A stretch of DNA of 64,000 nucleotides from an uncultured Porphyromonadaceae bacterium (lineage in GTDB: Bacteria > Bacteroidota > Bacteroidia > Bacteroidales > Muribaculaceae), in the NCBI GenBank assembly GCA_947175265.1, contig CAMWMD010000005.1, forward strand, positions 40,454 through 104,453, in the 5' to 3' direction. Both the position numbers and the translations under genes were made by a program. This document shows positions 7,346 through 16,280 of this stretch, piece by piece. Positions within the stretch are counted from its first letter, which is position 1; the number at the start of each line of letters is the position of its first letter. The notes beneath the pieces are model-generated. The model did no database searches. It saw only the letters and a list, made by a program, of their open reading frames with translations, and was not told where the DNA came from.

Positions 7346-10300
7346 TTAATTCTGATTCCTCTTGTCTTCCTTAATCTGCTTGGCAAATTCATTGGGCATG
7401 ACATTGAATTGCTTGAAAAACATTTTCGTGAAATACGATTGCGAACTGATACCTATCTTTACGGATATTTCCCCTAAAGATAAGCCGCCTCTCTTTATCA
7501 ATTCTGCTGCTGTCTTCAGCCTAACCACCCTTATCAATTCCCCGGGTGCAAGATTGAACACTGCCTTTATTCGGCGCAAAAGATTTGATCGGCTCATGCA
7601 CATCTTGTCGGCAAGCACTTCCACATTGAAATCTTCATCGGCCATATTTTCCTTTATCGTGGCAAGCACTTTCTCCATGAATTTCTCATCTTCCCTGTTG
7701 ACCGGAATATTGGCTGCCTCAAAGAACGGTTTCCTTGCAAATGCCTCTCTCGCTCGCCGCCGGTTCTCAAGCAACGTGACCACCATTTCCCTCAGATATT
7801 TAATAGAGAAGGGCTTCTCTATATATCCCTCGGCTCCGTATTGCAATCCTTTCACCTTGCTTTCAAGATCATTCTTCGCCGTTATGAATACAACCGGAAT
7901 ATGAGAAAGTTCAGGATTGGCTTTAATCTGACGACACAGTTCCAAACCGTCCATCTCAGGCATCATTATATCGGTCACTACTATATCGACCGATTTTTTC
8001 GACAATAGTTCAAGTGCCTCCCTCCCGTTGCCGGCCAAGGTCAGAAGAAATGATGAGGCCAATCTGTCGTGAAGCATCGAGCGTATCCCTTCGTTGTCTT
8101 CCACCAGGAGCACATGATAGGCTGTGGCATTAAGTGGGGTCTGATTCGTATCCTCTTCATATACAATGGTTGCCCCATGCTTGGCGGGAGCGTCTGCATC
8201 TGATGTCTTCTCTGAGACATTCACAGGAAGGGAGAGCACAAATACATTCTCTTGCGATCCCTCGGCTTCAAGATACAACTCGCCTCCAAGCAACCTCGCC
8301 AACGAACGCGATAAGGGCAATCCTATTCCTACACCATTCTTCTGCTCCTGCGACTTATCTGTCTGATAAAAAGTCTCGAAAATTCGTTCTCTCTCTTCAT
8401 CTCCGATCTTTTCGCCATCAGAGCCAACTTTTATGGTCAATCTCTCTTTGTCGGAAGTTAAAGCCACGGAAATCCTACCGGTTGCATATTTGAGTGCATT
8501 ATTCAGGAGATTGCTGATGATTTTTGTGACCGCCTCCTTATCGGTGACTGTTATCAGATTGGTCTTGGGCAAATCTCTCTCAAGTGTTTTCCCTTTCAAA
8601 GAGATTGAGGGCGCGAAACGGTCGAGGGTTAATGTGAGCAATTCATTCATATCTACAGCCTCATTCTTCAGACGCAATTTCCCCGCTTCTATCTTCTGGA
8701 AATCAAGCAACTGAGAAGTCAACTCAAGCAGCCGGGCGGTATTCTGACGCGTAACCTTAAGGTAGTGCTCGGATTCAGGGTTGTCTAACCCTTGTTCCTC
8801 CATGGCCTCAAGCGGTAGGTCGATCAATGACAGGGGAGTGCGTATCTCATGCGCTATTTCGGTAAAGAAATTAAGTTTCTGCCTGTAAACCTCCTTTTCC
8901 TGATTGGAGGCAAATATCTCCTGTCGCTCCTTCAGGCGATTGAGTTCGCGGCGTCGATACCATACAAATATTAAAGCCACAATGCCTAAGAGCAGCAACA
9001 CATAACAGGCAATAGCCCAACCTGTAGCCCACCAGGGAGAAAGAATCACGAGCTTTATCTCATTTGTCGAGACCACCTCCCCACATTCCATTTTAACCTC
9101 GAGGGTATATGAGCCGGGAGCAAGATTTGTGAACGATAACCGGTTCCCTTCCATACGTATCCATTCTTCTCCGCGTGGCAGAAGCCGATAATAATATCTC
9201 TTAACCCCTTTCAGCCCTATGGCCGACGGAACTCCGATTGTCAATGCAAAAGTATTTTGACTGTATGATAGTTTTATCTCATCTGCATACACTATATTTC
9301 CTTCCGGCTCGAATGGCTCAACAAGCTTTAGAGAGGTAAACAATACAGGATAATCATCTTTCAGTGCTATTTCTTTCTCCGGATTAAATCTCACTACTCC
9401 ATTGATAGTGCCGAAATAAAAGACAGAGTCCTCACCTCTGACGGCGGAATTATATGTGAATTCATTTGCCGGCAGCCCATCTCCTTTGGTAAACACTGTC
9501 ACCATTCCGCTCTCAGGATTAAAACGAGTCAAACCATTGTTTGTGCCAAACCACAAGTTGCCCCTTTTATCTTCAAGCACCCTATACACTATTTCATCCG
9601 GCAAACCCTGCGCCTCACCGTAAGTCGTGAAATCCTCTGTTGCCGCATTATAACGGCTTAATCCTCCCCTATCTGTTGAAATCCATATCCTTCCTTTGCT
9701 ATCTTCCGTTATTGAATTGATGGAATTAGACTTCAAAGAGTTGGGGCGAGGAGAATCTTCGTCATATATAAATTTCTTATATTGTTCTTCCTCCGGATCA
9801 TATCGGTATAGACCACTCCCCATTGTTCCGATCCATATCTTCCCGTCGGAGGCTTCGTATAGAGTAAATATCCAGTTATATTCTGTCGCTCCTACACGGA
9901 TAAAATCTGATTCCCCGGCTGCTTTCCGATAGAGTGCATAACCCATTCCTACCCATTCCGTTTTATGGCTATCACGCAGATAGGCGTAAACAGTATTTTC
10001 TTGAAGAAGCTGATGTGGAAGATACTGATGCGGAGTTTTCCCAGCTTCATAGACCAGCAAACCATCTCTCTCCAGACCCACCAGGACTTTTTCTCCGCTG
10101 CGTGTGACACACATTGTGGCACATTTCGACCTTAACACCGAGGGAGGCTCAATAAATCTATTCGTGGCAACGTTCATGATGCTCACTCCGTTAGCCTCGC
10201 TCCCTATCACAAGTTGAGTGTCGCCCGGTGTGAAGGCCAACCCTCTGACTCTTCTTGAATTTATATCGTAAGGCTCTATCGAGCAAAAATCAAAACCGTC

Positions 10301-11335
10301 ATTTATTATATAGTTCACACCCCCGAACATTGTCCCGGCCCATAGATTTTTCTCCTTGTCAGAATAAAGGGTATAGACCGTATTGTCTGACAACGAATGG
10401 GGATTAAGCGGATTATTGACGTATTGACTCTGTTCTCCGCTGCGACAATCAATAGTGAACAAGCCTGTCTGAGTCCCTATCCACAATCTATCTCCTATCA
10501 ATTCCATACTCCGCAGATACAAATTATCTCCCGGCAAACCGGGCAACTGCTCCACAGAATGGTCTTTATCAAGATTAAGCTTAAACAACTCTACATTTTC
10601 AGTGGCCAGAAGCATGGCCGAGGGTCCCCAAGGAATAAGGCGTGAAAATTTCTTCCCTTCGACAGGCATATTAATCTTCACCTCTACCATCGCATCATAC
10701 CCTTTATCATAACGGAACAACTTTCCATTCGAACTGCATGCCCACAAGATGCCATCCTCCGTCACACAAAGATCATTGTAATAATCCTCTTTATACTGAC
10801 TCCCGGCAGGCATCTCATATTTGCTGACCCCCTCCGGGGAATCTCTGAAAATGCCCATATCAGGAATCAACACCCAGATATTGCCTTTGCCGTCACCAAC
10901 GATGTCTTGCACCCAGTTCATGAATCCATCCCCGAGTTTATCCCATTTATCTACGTAGGATATCATGTCTGTCTGAGGAGTATAGACGTAGACTCCCCGG
11001 TCGGTCCCGATCCATATATTCCCTGCCTCATCTTCGTAAAGTTTTCCTATGTTGTTGTTTCCCCGGTCCTTAACCATGTCTCGACATTCATACTTCTTTA
11101 TATGCACACCATCATATCGGTTGAGTCCGTTAGTTGTGCCTATCCATAAGAAGCCGTTCCTGTCTCTGAGGAGTGACTTCACATGATTGGCCGACAACCC
11201 CTCGTCTATGCTCAGATGAGAAAAAATCTGGCTACAGTGTTGCGCCGTAATATTGGGGAATAATGCAGGCATTATCCCCAATATTACAACTATGATTGCG
11301 ACTCGCATATTTATGTAAGATGGCAAATTTTTCAT
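7346..11335 (-). CDS. Hybrid two-component system sensor kinase/response regulator (HTCS)
   Basis: 1329 residues from the ATG at 11335 (MKNLPSYIN), which places a signal/TM segment at the N-terminus. An ATG 17 codons upstream is less likely. In order: about 14 periplasmic beta-propeller repeats (LWIGTTNGLNRYD type), a Y_Y_Y domain, a transmembrane segment (WAIACYVLLLLGIVALIFVW), HisKA with the phospho-acceptor His in EIAHEIRTP, HATPase with NLLNNALKY and GVGIGL, a receiver domain with Asp in VTDIMMPEMDG, and a C-terminal AraC-type HTH. The G1 loop reads SDGEKIG rather than D-x-G-x-G, a departure also seen in other HTCS. Known role: it binds a glycan fragment in the periplasm and activates the adjacent SusC/SusD genes. 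It has its own -7 box at 11364-11371. Confidence 0.95.
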   Translation of the reverse strand: MKNLPSYINMRVAIIVVILGIMPALFPNITAQHCSQIFSHLSIDEGLSANHVKSLLRDRNGFLWIGTTNGLNRYDGVHIKKYECRDMVKDRGNNNIGKLYEDEAGNIWIGTDRGVYVYTPQTDMISYVDKWDKLGDGFMNWVQDIVGDGKGNIWVLIPDMGIFRDSPEGVSKYEMPAGSQYKEDYYNDLCVTEDGILWACSSNGKLFRYDKGYDAMVEVKINMPVEGKKFSRLIPWGPSAMLLATENVELFKLNLDKDHSVEQLPGLPGDNLYLRSMELIGDRLWIGTQTGLFTIDCRSGEQSQYVNNPLNPHSLSDNTVYTLYSDKEKNLWAGTMFGGVNYIINDGFDFCSIEPYDINSRRVRGLAFTPGDTQLVIGSEANGVSIMNVATNRFIEPPSVLRSKCATMCVTRSGEKVLVGLERDGLLVYEAGKTPHQYLPHQLLQENTVYAYLRDSHKTEWVGMGYALYRKAAGESDFIRVGATEYNWIFTLYEASDGKIWIGTMGSGLYRYDPEEEQYKKFIYDEDSPRPNSLKSNSINSITEDSKGRIWISTDRGGLSRYNAATEDFTTYGEAQGLPDEIVYRVLEDKRGNLWFGTNNGLTRFNPESGMVTVFTKGDGLPANEFTYNSAVRGEDSVFYFGTINGVVRFNPEKEIALKDDYPVLFTSLKLVEPFEPEGNIVYADEIKLSYSQNTFALTIGVPSAIGLKGVKRYYYRLLPRGEEWIRMEGNRLSFTNLAPGSYTLEVKMECGEVVSTNEIKLVILSPWWATGWAIACYVLLLLGIVALIFVWYRRRELNRLKERQEIFASNQEKEVYRQKLNFFTEIAHEIRTPLSLIDLPLEAMEEQGLDNPESEHYLKVTRQNTARLLELTSQLLDFQKIEAGKLRLKNEAVDMNELLTLTLDRFAPSISLKGKTLERDLPKTNLITVTDKEAVTKIISNLLNNALKYATGRISVALTSDKERLTIKVGSDGEKIGDEERERIFETFYQTDKSQEQKNGVGIGLPLSRSLARLLGGELYLEAEGSQENVFVLSLPVNVSEKTSDADAPAKHGATIVYEEDTNQTPLNATAYHVLLVEDNEGIRSMLHDRLASSFLLTLAGNGREALELLSKKSVDIVVTDIMMPEMDGLELCRQIKANPELSHIPVVFITAKNDLESKVKGLQYGAEGYIEKPFSIKYLREMVVTLLENRRRAREAFARKPFFEAANIPVNREDEKFMEKVLATIKENMADEDFNVEVLADKMCMSRSNLLRRIKAVFNLAPGELIRVVRLKTAAELIKRGGLSLGEISVKIGISSQSYFTKMFFKQFNVMPNEFAKQIKEDKRNQN

Positions 11336-11363
11336 CCTTTGGTTTTTATTAAGGGAGGAAATA

Positions 11364-11371
11364 CAAAGATA
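11364..11371 (-). promoter_or_regulatory. -7 promoter box for the HTCS gene (TATCTTTG on minus strand)
   Basis: CAAAGATA on the plus strand, 29 bases upstream of the chosen HTCS start. Constitutive expression of the sensor, independent of the genes it controls, is the usual arrangement. Confidence 0.55.
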
Positions 11372-11430
11372 AGCATTTTTCACCATTCTTGCCCGATTAC
11401 CTAACAGAAAGACATGGTTACAATCTTCTG

Positions 11431-12996
11431 TTATCTATAGCCGGCATTCTGATCCGCGGGAGTTATGTCTTCGTTCTGCTCAATTTCCTCATTGGGTATG
11501 GGATAGCGGGTATTGTGCGGGTCGATGGTCCCTGAACGCTTCGCCCATTTGTTGCGTTCCTTCACATACTCCACGAATTTCCCTGTGCGGATAAGGTCGA
11601 AACGGCGCCAGTTCTCCCCTATCAGTTCCCGCATACGCTCATCGAGTATCCGTGTGCGGAATTCTTCCTGTCCCATGGTGTTCCATTTCTTATCGGCCGG
11701 AAGTTGGAAACCCCACGCTCTGTTTCTCACTTGATTGACAATCTCCACAGCATCTGAAGTGCGGTTGAGTTCATTCAGACATTCAGCATAGCAGAGAAGC
11801 ACATCGGCATAACGCAGCAGGGGTATATTCTTTCCGGAGTTCCACATATTGTTGATGCCATTCTCCGTATGCTGGTCGGTGCGGAAGTCTTCATATTTTT
11901 TTACGTGTGGCTTGAGTTCGTCATGATCTTCTCCAAGGTCTTCCCAAGAGACGCACGCAAGGTCGGGAATCTCACCATAATAGGAGAAGTCATAACGGAT
12001 GGCCTCTTCACGGCGAAGGTCGCCGCTTTCCCAGATGCCCCCTTCCTCAACGCTCTTATATCCATATTCAGTTATTACTACATGGTCGTAGCCTGCGAAA
12101 TAACAACCGTCGCTCCACCAGTTCTGAGCCACGCGCGACCCTATCTGGAATTGAATCTTGTTTTGGTTGGGATTGTTGTTAAACTGGAGTTCGAAGATCG
12201 ATTCCCTCGTGTTGGGTGTGCGGTAATCAAAAAGATCGGCATAGTCTACCAAAGAATATCCCATGGTCATCACCTTCTCGAAGCATTCCGCTGCTTTTGC
12301 GAAATCTCGCAGACCGGTCTCCACGGGTGCTGCCATATATGCTTTGCCAAGCATGGCATATCCTGCTCCGGCGGTGGCTCGCCCGGCATCATTGCTGCGC
12401 GGGGCGTAGTTGGCAGCTTTCTCAAGATCGGATATCACAAAATTCCACGTGTCGGTCAGCGATTGGCGTCCATATCCCGTGGCTGCCACTTTCTCAAGGT
12501 CAATCAAGGGTATCTCTCCCCAGTAGGAGGCGAGTTCAAGGTCCATGAATCCTCTTATGAAACAAGCCTCACCAAGTAGTTCTGCCTCTTTTGTCCCCTC
12601 CTTTATCTCATTGCTCTCAAGCGCTCGTATTATCTTGGCGGCCGCCGTAACAACGGGATAACGGGCATTCCATTGGTCCTTTACTCTATTTGTCATAGAG
12701 TTCAGGTTTGCGTCGTAGTTGTCAAGGCTGGCGTTTTCTCCTCCATCTTTCATCTGAAGGGCGCCTCGTTGTATCTCATCAGTTCCTGTCATGAGAAACC
12801 ATGCCCTCTCGTCCGAACGGGTGTTATCGCGCAAGGAACTGTAGATGCCCGTAAGGTTGGATTCTATATAGGTGAGGTCGCTGTATATCTCTGCCTCTGT
12901 CATCCCCATCTGGCTGTCCTCGTCGAGAAATCCTGAGCATGAGGTCATCACGCCTGCCAGCATGGCGGCCATTATTGTTTTGATTGTTGATTTCAT
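11431..12996 (-). CDS. SusD/RagB-like surface glycan-binding lipoprotein
   Basis: 521 residues. The signal peptide ends in the lipobox AGVMTSC, and the lipidated Cys is followed by SGFLDEDSQMG, typical of SusD. Conserved segments include the N-terminal TPR-like helices, ACFIRGFMDLELASYWGEIPL, and the C-terminal RYADVLLCYAECLNEL and RFDLIRTGK. Known: it sits as a lid on its partner SusC barrel and captures glycan at the cell surface. It starts 12 bases after the SusC stop, so the two are co-transcribed. The GH36 gene next door points to an alpha-galactoside (melibiose/raffinose type) ligand, though binding residues cannot be assigned from sequence. Confidence 0.96.
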   Translation of the reverse strand: MKSTIKTIMAAMLAGVMTSCSGFLDEDSQMGMTEAEIYSDLTYIESNLTGIYSSLRDNTRSDERAWFLMTGTDEIQRGALQMKDGGENASLDNYDANLNSMTNRVKDQWNARYPVVTAAAKIIRALESNEIKEGTKEAELLGEACFIRGFMDLELASYWGEIPLIDLEKVAATGYGRQSLTDTWNFVISDLEKAANYAPRSNDAGRATAGAGYAMLGKAYMAAPVETGLRDFAKAAECFEKVMTMGYSLVDYADLFDYRTPNTRESIFELQFNNNPNQNKIQFQIGSRVAQNWWSDGCYFAGYDHVVITEYGYKSVEEGGIWESGDLRREEAIRYDFSYYGEIPDLACVSWEDLGEDHDELKPHVKKYEDFRTDQHTENGINNMWNSGKNIPLLRYADVLLCYAECLNELNRTSDAVEIVNQVRNRAWGFQLPADKKWNTMGQEEFRTRILDERMRELIGENWRRFDLIRTGKFVEYVKERNKWAKRSGTIDPHNTRYPIPNEEIEQNEDITPADQNAGYR

Positions 12997-13008
12997 GATT
13001 GTCTTTGT

Positions 13009-16000
13009 TTAGAAGGTTAGATTCAGACCGAATGTAAAGGAGCGTGTGGCCGGATATCCGTAATCACCGGTCTCCGGATCGAAGCCCTTGTATTTTGTGA
13101 CTGTGAAAAGATTTGATCCTGTGGCATACACCCTGATATTCTCGAAATGAATTGCATCCATCCATTTTCTGGGAAGATTATAACTCAGTGTCAGTGTGGC
13201 AAGACGCAGGTAGGAGGTATCCTGAAGGGCAAAATCGGTATCCCAAGCGTAGTAGGGATTATAACCCGTCGCTGTATTGGTGATGACCCTCGGGAAGGAG
13301 CCGCCGGGATTCTGTGGACTCCACCGGTCGAGAAGATCTACTGATGCCATGGAGGTGCCTGTCGATGATATCAGCGATTCGTAATAATCGCTTATCTTTT
13401 TCCCTCCTATCGAATAGTTGAAGATAGCGTTAAGAGTCAACCCTTTCCATGAGAAATCTGTCGAGAACCCTCCGTACACCTTGGGATCCATGCATCCTAC
13501 TATGTCGCGGTCATCCTGATCGACAACTTTGTCGCCGTTACGGTCGAGGGCGAAGAGGTCGCCTATTTCCACATTCTTTCCGTTGTAGTTTACACCTTCC
13601 CATTGCTCTCGGTTGGCTTCGGTGGCTATGCCTCCGCATCTTAATGTGTAGATCGAATTAAGAGATTCGCCGAGGAAAATGTTGCCTGTGCGTTCTGTGC
13701 CGTTGAGAATACGCTCTACTCCGTTATGCAGTTTATTCACTTCGTTATGGTCTATCGACAGATTGGCTGAGATGTTCCATTTGAAGTCAGGTAGATCTAT
13801 GGGTGTGGCTCCGATGGTCATTTCAAAGCCTCTGTTGGTCACAGAACCGATATTTTCCCATTCCTCGCTATATCCGGTTGTCAGTGCAAGGGAATGCTTC
13901 ATTAGCAGATTGTCGTTGTTTATGAAGAAACCGTCGAGCGACACTCTTATGCGATTGTTCAGGAATGCCATGTCTAAGCCGATGTTTGTCTGCTTCTGCT
14001 TCTCCCATGTCAGCAACGGATTGCCCAATAGTCCGCTCGTGGCGTAAGATGCCGATCCATTACTTACGGATGAATAATACATCGTGGCATACGCATAATT
14101 CTCTATATCCTGATTGCCCACAACGCCGTAGCCGACACGGAGTTTGAGATTGTCAAAGATGTGTTGGTTCTCCATGAATTTCTCATTCGTCACCGCCCAG
14201 TTGGCTGAGAAGGAGGGGAAGATGCCCCACTTGTGGCCGGGCCCGAATTTTGAGGAGCCGTCGTAGCGGGCTGTGGCGGTGAGGAAATAACGGTTGTCGT
14301 AGTTATAATTGGCTCTGATAAGATACGACAACAGCGTCGATGCATAGAAATTGGAGCCTATTTCCTTCTTATCGTTGGCTGCCGCTCCCCCCAGATCGTT
14401 GAAGCCTAAGTCGTTGGAGGCAAATCGGTCGCCCTGGGCTTTGGTATAATTGAAGGTCGTGCGTGAGGCGGATGTGCCGATAAGGAAATCTGTATTATGG
14501 ACATCGGCAAACGTACGGCGGTAAGTAGCTGTATTGTCCCATTGCCATGATAACTTTGTCCAGCGTTCATGCTTTGCACGGGCGTCGCCGTTGTAATGGC
14601 GTATCGACTGCTGTATGTAATCGGGTGTAAATTCCATCCAACTTTGATTTGCAAGGTCAATGGCAAATGTGGAGCGTACGTTCAATCCCTCGATAGGATT
14701 GACATTTATGTAGTTTGACGAAATCAATCGGTCGCGCAGCCGCTTCTGGCTTATCTCCATGGAGTTGTAGGGATTGTAGTCATTGTTGTTCCCTTCCGTG
14801 TGGGCTCGGTAATAGAGGGTGAGATAGTCGTAGGTATACCTTGTCTCCGGATTCTGATACGGAGCCGGATTCAATAGCGGATTGGCTGCCATCGCCTGAT
14901 TGAAAACATCGTCAGTAGGAATCTTATCTTCCGTTCGGGAGAATTGGGTGTTGGTGCCGACACGCAACCATGACTTGATATCTGAATCGACATTTACACG
15001 TCCTGAATAGCGATTATTCTTTGTTCCGATTGTAATACCCTTTATACCGCTATAATTGAAGCTTGCGAAGAGATTATATTTTTCTCCACCGTTTGAAAAA
15101 CTGAGCGTATGGCTTTGTGTTACGCCTGTCTGAGTAAAACGGTCAAGCCAATCGAACGATTCTCCTGAGAGATAGGTTTCAAGTTCCTCTGCGGAAAATG
15201 CGGTGTTTGTGCCCAGCAAAGTGTTCTGAATATAAGTTTCCCTGTTAGCGGAAGGATTGGAGTGGAGATAACCGTTGGCAAAGGCATCGATACGCAGGTC
15301 GCCAAGCTGGCGGGCGCTCATTGTCTTTGGCCTGTGGGCTATATGGGAGGTCTGCACCCACCCGTCGTAGGTCACTTTTCCTTCTCCCTTGCGTCCCTTT
15401 TTGGTTGTCACAAGAATCACACCGTTGGCGCCGCGCGAGCCGTAAATTGCTGTTGCTGATGCATCCTTAAGCACCTGAATCGACTCCACATCCTCCGGGT
15501 TTATGGAATTGAAGGAGCCGAACTCTCCGTCCATCACAAGACCGTCAATAACGAATATCGGCGACGACCCTGAATTTATCGTGTTGATGCCTCGCACTCT
15601 TACCGTGGCATCCTCCCCAGGTTTTCCGCTGGGAGTAACCATTAAGCCGGCCATCTTTCCCTGAAGAGCACCGGCTACAGTGGTTGAAGGAGTCTCATTA
15701 AGCTTTTCGGCATCGAGATAACCTACAGAACCCGTGAGGTCGGCTTTCTTCATGGCCGCGCCAACAACAATCACCTCATCAAGGATGGAATCGTTTTCAC
15801 TCAAGGAGATATTTATCTGCCCGTCTGCCGGAACCTTGAATTCTCCTGTGACATATCCTATATATGACACCTGAAGAGTGCTCCCGACAGGTGCTTTGAT
15901 CGTAAAGTCGCCGTCGATGCCGGTTGAGGTTCCCGTTGAGGTGCCCTTCACAAGTATGGTCGCTCCGATCAGGGGCTCCTGTGTGGCTTTATCCACTACC

Positions 16001-16086
16001 ACTCCGTTGACTGTTATCGACTCTTGAGCCATGCCCGGCAAAATTGCCATCAGACTCATCAGAATAAATAATGTTATTTTTCGCAT
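13009..16086 (-). CDS. SusC/RagA-family TonB-linked outer-membrane receptor
   Basis: 1025 residues. In order: signal peptide (about residues 1-20, ending GMAQ); a carboxypeptidase-regulatory-like beta-sandwich with GVVVDKATQEPLIGATI; a TonB-box region LDEVIVVG; the plug with GALQGKMAGL and the RagA signature ASATAIYGSRGANGVILVTTKKG; and a 22-strand barrel ending in FGLNLTF. It imports oligosaccharide across the outer membrane, powered by TonB/ExbBD. It is paired with the SusD gene 12 bases downstream. The upstream gap to GH36 has no TAnnTTTG box but holds a long inverted repeat (16125-16236), so expression may depend on the HTCS or on read-through from GH36. Confidence 0.97.
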   Translation of the reverse strand: MRKITLFILMSLMAILPGMAQESITVNGVVVDKATQEPLIGATILVKGTSTGTSTGIDGDFTIKAPVGSTLQVSYIGYVTGEFKVPADGQINISLSENDSILDEVIVVGAAMKKADLTGSVGYLDAEKLNETPSTTVAGALQGKMAGLMVTPSGKPGEDATVRVRGINTINSGSSPIFVIDGLVMDGEFGSFNSINPEDVESIQVLKDASATAIYGSRGANGVILVTTKKGRKGEGKVTYDGWVQTSHIAHRPKTMSARQLGDLRIDAFANGYLHSNPSANRETYIQNTLLGTNTAFSAEELETYLSGESFDWLDRFTQTGVTQSHTLSFSNGGEKYNLFASFNYSGIKGITIGTKNNRYSGRVNVDSDIKSWLRVGTNTQFSRTEDKIPTDDVFNQAMAANPLLNPAPYQNPETRYTYDYLTLYYRAHTEGNNNDYNPYNSMEISQKRLRDRLISSNYINVNPIEGLNVRSTFAIDLANQSWMEFTPDYIQQSIRHYNGDARAKHERWTKLSWQWDNTATYRRTFADVHNTDFLIGTSASRTTFNYTKAQGDRFASNDLGFNDLGGAAANDKKEIGSNFYASTLLSYLIRANYNYDNRYFLTATARYDGSSKFGPGHKWGIFPSFSANWAVTNEKFMENQHIFDNLKLRVGYGVVGNQDIENYAYATMYYSSVSNGSASYATSGLLGNPLLTWEKQKQTNIGLDMAFLNNRIRVSLDGFFINNDNLLMKHSLALTTGYSEEWENIGSVTNRGFEMTIGATPIDLPDFKWNISANLSIDHNEVNKLHNGVERILNGTERTGNIFLGESLNSIYTLRCGGIATEANREQWEGVNYNGKNVEIGDLFALDRNGDKVVDQDDRDIVGCMDPKVYGGFSTDFSWKGLTLNAIFNYSIGGKKISDYYESLISSTGTSMASVDLLDRWSPQNPGGSFPRVITNTATGYNPYYAWDTDFALQDTSYLRLATLTLSYNLPRKWMDAIHFENIRVYATGSNLFTVTKYKGFDPETGDYGYPATRSFTFGLNLTF

Positions 16087-16124
16087 GATATAGTATTAGT
16101 TTTTGTCGCAGACTCTCCCGGAGT

Positions 16125-16236
16125 ATGACTCCTGATTCAGGATATATTGATAATCTTCATCAATACTAACCTAACATTTATCACCTTATAATCAATTTCC
16201 CTATTCTGTAGAACCTTCTCCTGAATCAGGAGTCAT
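16125..16236. promoter_or_regulatory. Inverted repeat of palindromic sites upstream of susC
   Basis: An 18-base arm at 16125-16142 is the exact reverse complement of 16219-16236, separated by 76 bases. Each arm contains the odd palindrome TCCTGAATCAGGA. Imperfect complementarity extends outward (CTCCCGGAG at 16115 against CTCCGGAG at 16240). It lies in the 194-base gap between the GH36 stop and the susC start. It could be a pair of operator sites for the HTCS HTH domain, or a leader hairpin in the susC transcript. Confidence 0.6.
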
Positions 16237-16280
16237 TCTCTCCGGAGGGGAGTTGCCACTAAGTTTAACCTCTTTTGTTA

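Noticed and set aside
16125..16236. Rho-independent terminator of the GH36 gene
   Set aside because: The 76-base loop and lack of a T-run make a classical terminator unlikely; a regulatory or leader role is preferred.
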